Origin: Antrihabitans stalactiti
GTDB taxonomy: Bacteria > Actinomycetota > Actinomycetes > Mycobacteriales > Mycobacteriaceae
NCBI RefSeq assembly: GCF_012932915.1
Contig: NZ_VCQU01000004.1
Location: 62,001-126,000 of the forward strand
Direction of reading: 5' to 3'
DNA length: 64,000 bases
Shown here: positions 9,443-17,013 of the stretch, in pieces
Numbering within the stretch: position 1 is the first letter of the stretch
Layout: each line of letters opens with the position of its first letter
Position numbers and translations under genes: made by a program
Notes under the pieces: generated by a model
The model's database searches: none
The model's input: the letters and a program-made list of their open reading frames with translations, nothing else
What the model was told of the DNA's origin: nothing

Positions 9443-9686
9443 TCAGAGACGTTCGATGACTGTCGCGATCCCCATACCACCTGCGACACACCGGGTTACG
9501 AGTGCTCGCCGCTCGCCGCGACGCTCGAGCTCGTCAACGACCGTCCCGACGATCATGGCGCCGGTCGCTATCGATCAGACCGGACTCGTCCCACCGTTCG
9601 CGGTGCGGCGTGATGTCCTGCTCGATGAACTTGACCACGCTGTTACGGAATACGTCGTGGTCGGCTTCGTAAAGATTGCGCAGCAT
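9443..9686 (-). pseudogene. deletion chimera: acyl-CoA dehydrogenase N-terminus joined to thiolase C-terminus
   Basis: From ATG at 9684-9686 the minus strand encodes MLRNLYEADHDVFRNSVVKF...[10 protein letters not shown], a typical acyl-CoA dehydrogenase N-terminus of about 35 residues. At about 9575 the homology jumps, with a change of frame, to [15 protein letters not shown]...[15 protein letters not shown] and a TGA at 9443-9445, the C-terminus of an acetyl-CoA acetyltransferase. Roughly 2 kb of coding sequence (the rest of both genes) would have been lost in one deletion. The thiolase piece closely resembles the C-terminus of the intact thiolase ending at 42051. Confidence 0.8.
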
Positions 9687-9708
9687 AATGTTTCGGGCTC
9701 CGCCCTGT

Positions 9709-10857
9709 TCAGTCCAACCCGAGTGTCTTGGCGATGATTTCGTTCATGATTTCGTTCGACCCGCCGCCGATGCCCAGGATGCGGGCATCGCGATAGAGCC
9801 GTTCCACTTCGTTCTCGCGGATGTAGCCCATTCCGCCGAAGATCTGGACCGCTTCGTTCACGACGTAGTCGGACGCGTAGACGGCGGTGTTCTTGGCCAT
9901 GGCGACCTCGCGGCTGACCTTTTGGCCATCGACGTAGCGTGCGACGACATCGCGAACGAAGGTGCGTGCCGCGGTCGTCTGCCGTGCCATCTCGGCAAGC
10001 TTGTGCCTGATGACCTGGCGATGGGCCAGCGGCTCACCGAAGGTCGTCCGTTCGCGCGCCCATGGGATCGTCAGGTCGTATGCACGTTGGGCAGTCGCAT
10101 ACGCCTGGACCGCCAACTGCAGCCGCTCACCGTCGAGACGAGTCATCAACTGGCCGAACGCCGTTCCCTCGGCGCCGACGAGATTGGCGACCGGGACACG
10201 AACGTCGTCGTAAGCGAGTTCGGCTGTGTCCGAACACAGGCAGCCCATTTTGTGCAGCTTGCTCGTGACCGAAAACCCCGGGGTGTCGGTGTCGACAACC
10301 AGCAGCGACAGCCCTTTGTGTCCTGGTCCGCCCGTGCGCACGACCGTGGTGACGTAGTCCGCGCGGGTGCCCGAGGTGATGTAGGTTTTCGCACCGTTGA
10401 CCACATAGTGGTCGCCGTCGAGCACGGCCTTCGTCGTGATGTTCGCGACGTCGGAGCCGGTGCCGGGCTCGGTGATGGCGAGCGAACCGATCTTGCGGCC
10501 CGCCAGCGTGGGCCGCACGTACTTGTCGATTTGGTCGGCGTCGCCCGCGGCGGCGATGTGCGGTGTCGCGATGCTGTGCGTCAGCAACGCCCCGCAAAGT
10601 CCAGCACTGCCATCGTTGCCGATGAGTTCCTCGACGAGGATCATCATGTCGATGTAATCGCCTGCGCCACCAACGGATTCCGGAAAAGCCAGCTCGAGCA
10701 GGCCGATCTCGCCTGCCTTTTCGTGCAGCGATCGAGGTACCGCGCCGTCGAGCTCCCACTGATCCATGAACGGCGCGATCTCGCGAGTGGTGAAATCGGC
10801 GACCAGCTTTCGCAAGTCGTTGCGCTCAGGCGTCGACCATACGTCGTTGTAGGTCAT
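9709..10857 (-). CDS. acyl-CoA dehydrogenase
   Basis: 382 aa, full length for the family. It oxidises an acyl-CoA to the trans-2-enoyl-CoA with FAD. Visible motifs are the FAD/substrate segment LAITEPGTGSDVANI, the YVVNGAKTYITSGTRADY strand, and the C-terminal QIFGGMGYIRENEVERLYRDAR with IGGGSNEIMNEI. It is the last gene of cluster I, 11 bases after the P450, and probably performs the first beta-oxidation step on the acyl-CoA made by the upstream synthetase. The start MTYNDVWSTPERNDLR was chosen because homology begins there; the longer frame is antisense noise. Confidence 0.92.
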   Translation of the reverse strand: MTYNDVWSTPERNDLRKLVADFTTREIAPFMDQWELDGAVPRSLHEKAGEIGLLELAFPESVGGAGDYIDMMILVEELIGNDGSAGLCGALLTHSIATPHIAAAGDADQIDKYVRPTLAGRKIGSLAITEPGTGSDVANITTKAVLDGDHYVVNGAKTYITSGTRADYVTTVVRTGGPGHKGLSLLVVDTDTPGFSVTSKLHKMGCLCSDTAELAYDDVRVPVANLVGAEGTAFGQLMTRLDGERLQLAVQAYATAQRAYDLTIPWARERTTFGEPLAHRQVIRHKLAEMARQTTAARTFVRDVVARYVDGQKVSREVAMAKNTAVYASDYVVNEAVQIFGGMGYIRENEVERLYRDARILGIGGGSNEIMNEIIAKTLGLD

Positions 10858-10868
10858 GCTGACCTCAC

Positions 10869-12080
10869 TTAAATAGAAAGCCGGACAGGCAGTTCGGTGA
10901 TTCCGTTGACGAAGTTGGACCGCAGCCGGACCGGCTCGCCGGTGACTTCGATCTTCGAGAACCGCTCGAACAGCTTGGTCAGCAACGTCCGGCCTTCGAG
11001 TCGGGCGACGCCGCTGCCGAGGCAGAAGTGCGTGCCGAAACCGAAAGATACGTGCGGATTGTCTTTGCGGGTGATGTCGAAGGTGTCCGGGTTCTCGAAC
11101 ACGGTGTCGTCCCGGTTGGCGGCTGCGTAGGAGAGCACCACCTTGTCGCCAGCCTTGATCTGCTGACCGCTGACCTCGGTGTCCTGTACGCATGTGCGCC
11201 GGAACTGCATGATCGGCGGAAACATCCGAAGTATCTCTTCGACCGCGGACGGCATCAGGCTCGGATCGTCGCGCAGCAAGTCCCACTGATCGGGGTTCTC
11301 GGACAACAGCACGAGCGCGCCGTTGAGCATGTTGCGCGTGGTCTCGTTGCCGGCGATCACAAGGAGCTGGAAAAACCTGTCGAGCTGGTCGTCGGTCAGC
11401 TGCTCGCCGTCGACCTCGGCGTTCACGACCAGACTCCACACATCATCGGTCGGGTTCGCGCGCTTTTCGGCGGTCATCTTGCGTGCATAAGCGAACAGCT
11501 CCAGGAACGCCGACACATACGACCGTTTGTCGACGGCGTCCGGATCGTCGAAGCCGACCATGCGATTCGTCCAGTCGAACAACAGATGTCGCTCATCGGA
11601 CGGGATGCCCAAGATGTCGGCAAGCACCAATAGCGGCAGCTCCGACGACACCTTCTCTACCCAATCGATATCGCCGCCGTCACCGAGCGAGGCAACCAAC
11701 GCGTCGGCGTGCGTGTCGATGGATTCAGCCATCCCAGCCACGACGCGTGGAGTGAACGCCTTGCTGATGATCTTTCGCATCTGGGAGTGCATCGGCGGGT
11801 CGATGTTCAGCATCGCTTGGCGCTGGATCGCCAGTTCTTGCGGGGAGACGTTGCGCACCCAGGTGCCACCCTCCTCCGAGCTGAACAGGTCCGGGCGCTT
11901 ACCCGCTGCCATCACATCGGCGTGGCGAGTCAAGTACCAGAAGCCGGGACCGCCATCGAAACCTTCGGACGCCGGCTCAGGAATCCACGCCACCGGCGCT
12001 TCGCGGCGCAGCGCTGCGACCTCGTCGTACGGGAATCCCGGCACATAGGTGCTGGGGTTGCCGAGATCAGGGATGGTCAT
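10869..12080 (-). CDS. cytochrome P450 (internal start within the fused frame)
   Basis: 403 aa when started at ATG 12078-12080, which has a good ribosome site (AAGGAG, six bases before ATG) inside the preceding synthetase frame. I-helix oxygen-binding motif AGNETTRN, ExxR-type EEILRMFPP, and heme loop [10 protein letters not shown] with ligand Cys353. Length and start are normal for a bacterial class I P450 needing ferredoxin and reductase; a ferredoxin gene lies at 16715. It probably hydroxylates an unactivated methyl or ring carbon, giving the alcohol used by the dehydrogenases of the cluster. It could be made alone, as part of the fusion, or both. Confidence 0.85.
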   Translation of the reverse strand: MTIPDLGNPSTYVPGFPYDEVAALRREAPVAWIPEPASEGFDGGPGFWYLTRHADVMAAGKRPDLFSSEEGGTWVRNVSPQELAIQRQAMLNIDPPMHSQMRKIISKAFTPRVVAGMAESIDTHADALVASLGDGGDIDWVEKVSSELPLLVLADILGIPSDERHLLFDWTNRMVGFDDPDAVDKRSYVSAFLELFAYARKMTAEKRANPTDDVWSLVVNAEVDGEQLTDDQLDRFFQLLVIAGNETTRNMLNGALVLLSENPDQWDLLRDDPSLMPSAVEEILRMFPPIMQFRRTCVQDTEVSGQQIKAGDKVVLSYAAANRDDTVFENPDTFDITRKDNPHVSFGFGTHFCLGSGVARLEGRTLLTKLFERFSKIEVTGEPVRLRSNFVNGITELPVRLSI

Positions 12081-13673
12081 TGCTGTCTCCTTGGTTGCAG
12101 TCGCAGCCTTTTTGGCCCACGCGTAGTCGGTCTTCCCGTTCGCGTGCCTGCCGACCTTCTCGACTCGGATGAATTCTTTTGGAATCTTGTAGCCTGCCAA
12201 ACTGTTTCGGCAGCCGACGACCAGTTGTTCGACCGTCACGGTGTCGTCGGCGGACTGATAGAGCGCGACGACTTCCTGGCCCCAACGCTCGCTCGCACGG
12301 CCGACGACGACAACGTCGACGACACCCGGCAGCGCACGCACCACGTCCTCCACCTCTTCGGCGAAGACCTTCTCTCCCCCGGTGTTGATCGTCGTTGCTT
12401 CGCGGCCGAGGAATTCGAAAGTGCCGTCGTCGAGCAACCGCGCACGATCGCCGGGGACGGAGTAGCGCTTGTCGCCGACGGTGACGAATGTCGCGGTGGT
12501 CTTGTCGGGATCGCCGAGATACCCCATCGGGATGTGGCCGCCCTGCGCCATCCAGCCGATCTCGCCCTGCTCCGCGAGACGGGTGCGGGATTCGTCGACG
12601 ACCGCGGTATCCCCGCGTGCGGCAAAGGCTTTCCCATTCCGCTTGGCGTGCAATCCGGTCTCCGACGATCCGAGCACGTCCGCGATTCGGACGGTCGGTA
12701 GGAGTTCGCGTAGCCGCGCCTTTGATGAGTCACGAAGGGCCGCACCGCTGTTCACGATAAGTCGCAGGTCCGGCAGATCGCGTGGGTTCGCTTCGAGTTC
12801 GGTGACGAGTGGTGTGCCGAAGGCGTCGCCGACGATCGCTATCGACGTGACATGCTCGCGCTCGCAGGTGTCGAGAAAAGCCGGTGCAGCGAACTTTTCG
12901 GGGTTCGGTTGGAAGACGATGGTCGCGCCGCTGAGCCAGCCGCCGAGTGCGATTCCGGTGCCCGCGCCGTGCATCAACGGCGGCCCCGGTAATACCCGAC
13001 CGCGAATCTTGCGAGCCCGTTCGACCACGTCCTCGACGGTTGCGGCGTTCCGCACGCCCATCGGACCGCCGACCAAATCGCCGACGCGCCAGATCACACC
13101 TTTCGGCATACCGGTGGTGCCACCGGTGTACAGCAGGTGCCGGTCGTCCGGAGTCGCGTTCGGTACGCCGTCGGCGGGGTCTGCCGCGGCAAGTGCCGGC
13201 TCGTAACCGAGTGCACCGTCTAGCAACTGAGCCCCGCTGCCGTCGTCGACCTGTAAGAGGAGCGGACGAGAATCCAGCTGTGACAACGCTTCATCCAGCA
13301 CCGCGGCGAAGTGGCCGCCGAATACGACAGCCTTGGCGTCCGCGTCGCGTAGCAGGTAGGCAAGTTCGGTCGCGGTGTAGCGGTAGTTGACGTTGAACGG
13401 GGCGACCGAAGCCTTGTGTGCGCCGAGCACAGCTTCCAGATACTCCGGTCCGTTGTACAAATAGACACCGAGGTGGTCTTGCCCTGTCTCCCAAGCATTG
13501 TCGGACTGACGACGCCCGCCGAGCCCGTGAGAACGCAGAACGGCGGCGAGCCGTCGGGTACGGTCGGTCGTTTCGCGCCAGGTGAACGTGCGGTCGGCCG
13601 TGACGACGCACGGCTCGTCCGCCAATTCTGCGGCGATCGCTTCATGCAGGGTGGCCAGATCGAACTCTGTCAT
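10869..13673 (-). CDS. acyl-CoA synthetase (FadD19-like) fused in frame to a cytochrome P450
   Basis: An uninterrupted frame of 934 codons. Residues 1 to about 530 are an AMP-forming acyl-CoA synthetase resembling FadD19: [17 protein letters not shown] (P-loop), [30 protein letters not shown] and the late [11 protein letters not shown] lysine region. Residues 532-934 are a complete P450. No stop codon separates them; the junction reads [17 protein letters not shown]. The start ATG overlaps the stop of the DUF35 gene by one base. FadD19 activates branched sterol side-chain acids; the substrate here is unknown. It is either a true fusion, a lost stop with internal restart, or a sequence error. 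Confidence 0.75.
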   Translation of the reverse strand: MTEFDLATLHEAIAAELADEPCVVTADRTFTWRETTDRTRRLAAVLRSHGLGGRRQSDNAWETGQDHLGVYLYNGPEYLEAVLGAHKASVAPFNVNYRYTATELAYLLRDADAKAVVFGGHFAAVLDEALSQLDSRPLLLQVDDGSGAQLLDGALGYEPALAAADPADGVPNATPDDRHLLYTGGTTGMPKGVIWRVGDLVGGPMGVRNAATVEDVVERARKIRGRVLPGPPLMHGAGTGIALGGWLSGATIVFQPNPEKFAAPAFLDTCEREHVTSIAIVGDAFGTPLVTELEANPRDLPDLRLIVNSGAALRDSSKARLRELLPTVRIADVLGSSETGLHAKRNGKAFAARGDTAVVDESRTRLAEQGEIGWMAQGGHIPMGYLGDPDKTTATFVTVGDKRYSVPGDRARLLDDGTFEFLGREATTINTGGEKVFAEEVEDVVRALPGVVDVVVVGRASERWGQEVVALYQSADDTVTVEQLVVGCRNSLAGYKIPKEFIRVEKVGRHANGKTDYAWAKKAATATKETAMTIPDLGNPSTYVPGFPYDEVAALRREAPVAWIPEPASEGFDGGPGFWYLTRHADVMAAGKRPDLFSSEEGGTWVRNVSPQELAIQRQAMLNIDPPMHSQMRKIISKAFTPRVVAGMAESIDTHADALVASLGDGGDIDWVEKVSSELPLLVLADILGIPSDERHLLFDWTNRMVGFDDPDAVDKRSYVSAFLELFAYARKMTAEKRANPTDDVWSLVVNAEVDGEQLTDDQLDRFFQLLVIAGNETTRNMLNGALVLLSENPDQWDLLRDDPSLMPSAVEEILRMFPPIMQFRRTCVQDTEVSGQQIKAGDKVVLSYAAANRDDTVFENPDTFDITRKDNPHVSFGFGTHFCLGSGVARLEGRTLLTKLFERFSKIEVTGEPVRLRSNFVNGITELPVRLSI

Positions 13674-14065
13674 CAGACTTCCTGTCCTACGAATATCGGA
13701 TAGCTTTCGCTGCCCTGGGCGTGGATGAATTCGGCACGCAGAGCCATTCCGGCCGACGGGGCACCGACGACGCGGCCGTAAAGCCAAGGACCTTCGGTCA
13801 ATTCGACGACGCCGACGGTATACGGGACGAGGTCGGCAAAGGCGCGATTGGGCGCGCGGTGCACAACGGTCCACGTCACGAGCGTTGCGGTCCCTGCGGC
13901 CGGAGACCAAGACAGTTCCGTGCGACCGCACGTTGTGCAGACGACCGCCTCGGGTGGCAAAGCCTGCCCGCAATGCGCGCACTTCTTGATGACGAGTTCC
14001 TCGCGCGCGGCGGCGTCGAAGAACTCGGCGCTTTTCGAGTTTCGTTGCATCGGTGGCCAGTTCAT
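13673..14065 (-). CDS. DUF35 OB-fold / zinc-ribbon protein, partner of the Ltp-like thiolase
   Basis: 130 aa. The rubredoxin-like zinc ribbon is CAHCG...CTTCG (residues about 29-46), followed by an OB fold (TLVTWTVVHRAPN...GVVELTEGPWLYGRV). In steroid degradation, DUF35 proteins pair with Ltp2-type thiolases to form retro-aldolases that cut a beta-hydroxyacyl-CoA. Its start overlaps the stop of the thiolase gene (ATGA) and its stop overlaps the synthetase start, so all three are translationally coupled. That coupling supports an aldolase or thiolase complex here. Confidence 0.85.
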   Translation of the reverse strand: MNWPPMQRNSKSAEFFDAAAREELVIKKCAHCGQALPPEAVVCTTCGRTELSWSPAAGTATLVTWTVVHRAPNRAFADLVPYTVGVVELTEGPWLYGRVVGAPSAGMALRAEFIHAQGSESYPIFVGQEV

Positions 14066-15222
14066 CGCACAGCCCCGCTGAGAACCAAGGTGGCGTGATG
14101 TTCGAGAACGCCACCACTACCGCTGACCATGATCACGTCCTTCTTGTCGACCTGGCGCGCTCCGGCGTGGCCGCGGCCCTGTATCACTGCTTCGACTATC
14201 GGGGTGAATCCGGTGAGGTAGTAGCTGGAGAGCTGTCCCCCGCCGGTATTGCACGGCAGGCTGCCGCCGGGTGCGAGTTTGCCGTCGGCGACGAACTTGC
14301 CGCCCTCGCCCTTCGGGCAGAATCCGTAGTCCTCCAGCGTGATCAAGACCGTGTAGGTGTAGCTGTCGTAGAGTTCGAGCAAATCGACGTCGGAGACCGT
14401 CACCCCGGCCATGCGCAACGCCGCAGGTCCAGCATCGGCGGCGCCGGACCGAAGGCCGAACTCCGACTCGCGGTGCATCACTCGGCCCGGATGCGCTTGG
14501 CCCCAGCCGAGCACGTCCACGGGCGGCTGGGCAAGATCTCGGGCCCGCTCGGCCGAGGTGACGATCACTGCCGCAGCACCATTGGAGACCAGGCAGCAAT
14601 CGAGCAGGTGGAGCGGATCCGCGACGAGCGGTGAGGCCTGGTGCTCGTCGAGCGTGAGCGGCGTCTTGAATTGCGCGACAGGGTTGTTCGCCGCCCACGC
14701 CCGCTGACCGACCGCGATGGCGCCCAGTTGCTCGCTCGTGGTCCCGTAGGTCTCGAAGTGGCGGCGGGCAGCCATGGCGTAGAACAAGTTCGGCGTAATC
14801 GCGCCGATGCCGGCGTGATAGGACGCGAAACCACATGGTAGCGAACGCTGCTTCCCGAACGCGTCGCGCGCGGAACCCTTCGGTTTCAACGGCGTATCGG
14901 CAAAGACACAGGCAACGGCGGATGCGCCACCCAGCGCGATCGTTGCCGCGGCGTGCGAGATCATCGCGGCCGGGCTGGCCCCGAGTGCACCGATTTCGGC
15001 GAGCAAGCGCAGGTTCTGCAGCCCGAGGACCTTCTGCAACGAAAGCTTCGGCGCGCCTTGTGTGCCGGGGCTGACGAGCAGACCGTCCAAGTCAGTCACC
15101 GCGAGGCCCGCGTCTGCCGCGGCGAGCCGCACGGCTTCGGCGGCAAGGTCGGTGGCGCTGCGATCGTACACTTTGCCGACGTCGGTGAGTCCGAGCCCGG
15201 CGATCGCTGTGCTGGTCACCAT
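14062..15222 (-). CDS. Ltp2-like thiolase-fold protein (probable retro-aldolase subunit)
   Basis: 386 aa of the lipid-transfer/SCP-x thiolase group. The usual nucleophilic Cys position lies in a segment without cysteine (EIGALGASPAAMISHAAATIALGG), as in non-condensing Ltp2-type enzymes. The C-terminal NTGGGQLSSYYLTG replaces the GHPxGATG thiolase loop. With the adjacent DUF35 protein it could cleave a tertiary beta-hydroxyacyl-CoA into a ketone plus acetyl- or propionyl-CoA (known for steroid Ltp2; inference here). The start overlaps the EchA stop. Confidence 0.8.
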   Translation of the reverse strand: MVTSTAIAGLGLTDVGKVYDRSATDLAAEAVRLAAADAGLAVTDLDGLLVSPGTQGAPKLSLQKVLGLQNLRLLAEIGALGASPAAMISHAAATIALGGASAVACVFADTPLKPKGSARDAFGKQRSLPCGFASYHAGIGAITPNLFYAMAARRHFETYGTTSEQLGAIAVGQRAWAANNPVAQFKTPLTLDEHQASPLVADPLHLLDCCLVSNGAAAVIVTSAERARDLAQPPVDVLGWGQAHPGRVMHRESEFGLRSGAADAGPAALRMAGVTVSDVDLLELYDSYTYTVLITLEDYGFCPKGEGGKFVADGKLAPGGSLPCNTGGGQLSSYYLTGFTPIVEAVIQGRGHAGARQVDKKDVIMVSGSGGVLEHHATLVLSGAVR

Positions 15223-16016
15223 CAGCGGCCTTCCCAGCGGGGCTTGCGCTTCTCGGCGAACGAGCGCGGGCCTTCTTTGGCGTCGGCGGTCTTCATGATG
15301 GTCCGGACCTCCGCATTGCTGAACGCCCATGCTTCCGGTTCCCAATCGGACTGCGTCGCGCCGTGATAGACGACCCGTTTGCTTGCCTGGACCGCGAGAG
15401 GCGCGTTCCGCGCGATCTTCTCGGCCAGTTGCATTGCTGCATCGAGGACCTGGTCGTGCGGGACCACTCGATTGACCAGACCCCATTGCAATGCCGCTTC
15501 GGGCGAGATCGGCGATCCAGTGAGCGTCGCCTCGAGTGCGATGGCGAGCGGAATCCGGTGCGAAAGTCGTAGGAGCCCACCGCCCGCGGCGATGATCCCG
15601 TGCCGCACCTCCGGCAGGCCAAGGGTCGCGGTGTCACTCATCACGGCAAGGTCGCACGCGAGCACGAACTCTGTTCCGCCACCTAACGCATAGCCGTTGA
15701 TCGCAGCGATGAGGGGCTTGTCCAGCAGCTTCTGCATGATGCCGCCGAATCCGCGTTCTTTCTGGTCGGGACCGATCAACGATCGGCCTGCCGCAAGCTC
15801 TTTCAGGTCGGCTCCCGCGCAGAACGCCTTGCCAGCTCCGGTAAGGATGCCGACGCGGAGTTCGGGGTCGGCGATGAACTCGTCGACCGCGTCCTGCAGA
15901 GCGATCGACATCGCAGCGTTGACCGCATTCATCGCATGCGGACGGTTCAGCGTGATGATCGCGATGGTGCCATGCTTGCGCAGGAATGCGGGCTGCTCTT
16001 CGTTGGGCTGGGCCAT
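15222..16016 (-). CDS. enoyl-CoA hydratase
   Basis: 264 aa crotonase. Oxyanion-hole segments AFCAGADLKEL and NGYALGGGTEFVLACDLAV, and catalytic-face GLPEVRHGIIAAGGGLLRL. It hydrates the enoyl-CoA made by the acyl-CoA dehydrogenase, giving the beta-hydroxyacyl-CoA that the following thiolase/DUF35 pair may cleave. First gene of the echA-ltp-DUF35-fadD/P450-acad operon, whose promoter region holds an operator-like site at 16031. Confidence 0.92.
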   Translation of the reverse strand: MAQPNEEQPAFLRKHGTIAIITLNRPHAMNAVNAAMSIALQDAVDEFIADPELRVGILTGAGKAFCAGADLKELAAGRSLIGPDQKERGFGGIMQKLLDKPLIAAINGYALGGGTEFVLACDLAVMSDTATLGLPEVRHGIIAAGGGLLRLSHRIPLAIALEATLTGSPISPEAALQWGLVNRVVPHDQVLDAAMQLAEKIARNAPLAVQASKRVVYHGATQSDWEPEAWAFSNAEVRTIMKTADAKEGPRSFAEKRKPRWEGR

Positions 16017-16030
16017 GCGATCGAGTGTAA

Positions 16031-16048
16031 TGACCGTACGAGCGGTCA
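16031..16048. promoter_or_regulatory. operator-like site 2 of cluster I regulon
   Basis: TGACCGTACGAGCGGTCA, an imperfect palindrome (TGACCG / CGGTCA) 14 bases upstream of the enoyl-CoA hydratase start. It matches the sites near 9373, 18706 and 22358. Confidence 0.65.
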
Positions 16049-16138
16049 GTCAAGACGAAGAACCTATTCCGCGAGTCCACCAGCTCTTTGTGACGAGCCC
16101 GTTTGTCTGCCTGGTCTGAGCAGCTAACCGAGCCGGAT

Positions 16139-16155
16139 ATACCAATAATTGGTAT
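16139..16155. promoter_or_regulatory. palindromic operator of the parDE-like pair
   Basis: ATACCAATAATTGGTAT is a perfect palindrome around one central base, nine bases upstream of the antitoxin ATG. Antitoxins of this class usually bind such sites to repress their own operon. Confidence 0.65.
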
Positions 16156-16164
16156 CGTTGCTCC

Positions 16165-16410
16165 ATGGGTAAGAACACGTCTTTCAGCCTCGACGAGCAT
16201 TACAGCGCCTTCATCGAGTCCGAGGTGTCGTCGGGCCGGTACCGCTCGGCCAGTGACGTTGTGCGGACCGCCCTGCGACTGCTCGAAGACCGCGAAACCC
16301 AGATCAGCGCGTTGCGGAACGCGTTGGTCGACGGGGAACGCAGCGGGCCCTCTGTACCTTTCGATTTCGACGCCTTCGTCGCGCAGAAACGCGAGCCGCA
16401 CCGCCGGTGA
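16165..16410 (+). CDS. parD: ParD-like type II antitoxin
   Basis: 81 aa. The N-terminal ribbon-helix-helix is clear: KNTSFSLDEHYSAFIESEVSSGRYRSASDVVRTALRLLEDRE. The C-terminus (GERSGPSVPFDFDAFVAQK) is the flexible segment that wraps the toxin in this family. The start has a perfect palindrome just upstream. The stop overlaps the ParE start by four bases. The pair is the only plus-strand unit within cluster I and may stabilise the island. Confidence 0.92.
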   Translation: MGKNTSFSLDEHYSAFIESEVSSGRYRSASDVVRTALRLLEDRETQISALRNALVDGERSGPSVPFDFDAFVAQKREPHRR

Positions 16411-16700
16411 GTAAATTTGTCCTCGCACCCGCGGCGAAGGCCGATCTCGAGAACATTTGGGATTACACCGAGAAGCGCTGGAACGCAGCTCAAGCCGAGG
16501 AATACATCCGCGAACTTCAGCGCGGTATCGAACGAGCGGCTGCGAACCCGCGAATCGGGAAGGCCTGCGACGAGATTCGCAAAGGCTACTTCAAACTATC
16601 CGTCGGATCGCACGTTCTGTTCTACCGGGCGACCGTCGAGGAGACAATCGATGTCGTGCGCATCCTCCACCAAAGAATGGATGTCGACCGCCATCTCTGA
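16407..16700 (+). CDS. parE: ParE/RelE-like type II toxin
   Basis: 97 aa, GTG start overlapping the ParD stop. KFVLAPAAKADLENIWDYTEKRWNAAQAEEYIRELQ and the ending VLFYRATVEETIDVVRILHQRMDVDRHL are typical of ParE-superfamily toxins, which poison DNA gyrase. Full length for the family and apparently intact. Paired with the upstream ParD antitoxin. Confidence 0.92.
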   Translation: MSKFVLAPAAKADLENIWDYTEKRWNAAQAEEYIRELQRGIERAAANPRIGKACDEIRKGYFKLSVGSHVLFYRATVEETIDVVRILHQRMDVDRHL

Positions 16701-16714
16701 ACGGAGCGCGTTCA

Positions 16715-16903
16715 CTACGCAGTTCTCAATGCGGCCTTGGGGCACTGCGCGACCGCATCGCGTACATCGTCTTGACGATCGGGAGACACCAGACCGCCGG
16801 CGACAATGAGCTCGTCGTCGGCGTCCAGATCGAAGATGTCCGGTGCAATCCCGACGCAAATGCCGTTGCTCTCACATAGATTGCGATCCACCTCGACGTT
16901 CAT
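16715..16903 (-). CDS. 3Fe-4S ferredoxin for P450 electron transfer
   Basis: 62 aa. MNVEVDRNLCESNGICVGIAPDIFDLDADDE and the late CPKAAL give the three cluster cysteines (about 10, 16 and 54). The second position of the usual CxxCxxC is Asn, so the cluster is 3Fe-4S, as in actinobacterial P450 ferredoxins. It is separated from the cluster I P450 by about 4.6 kb and sits downstream of the FadD gene at 17014. No ferredoxin reductase is visible in the window, so one encoded elsewhere would be needed. Confidence 0.88.
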   Translation of the reverse strand: MNVEVDRNLCESNGICVGIAPDIFDLDADDELIVAGGLVSPDRQDDVRDAVAQCPKAALRTA

Positions 16904-17013
16904 CGGTCCTCTTCTTTCGGTTGGTTGGAGGTGTTCGAGCCCAGCATCGTCACAGTTCGGCCAACGTGTCCCCGGCGCCTCGCTCCGCGGTGGTGAGCCC
17001 GGGCCACTCCGGT

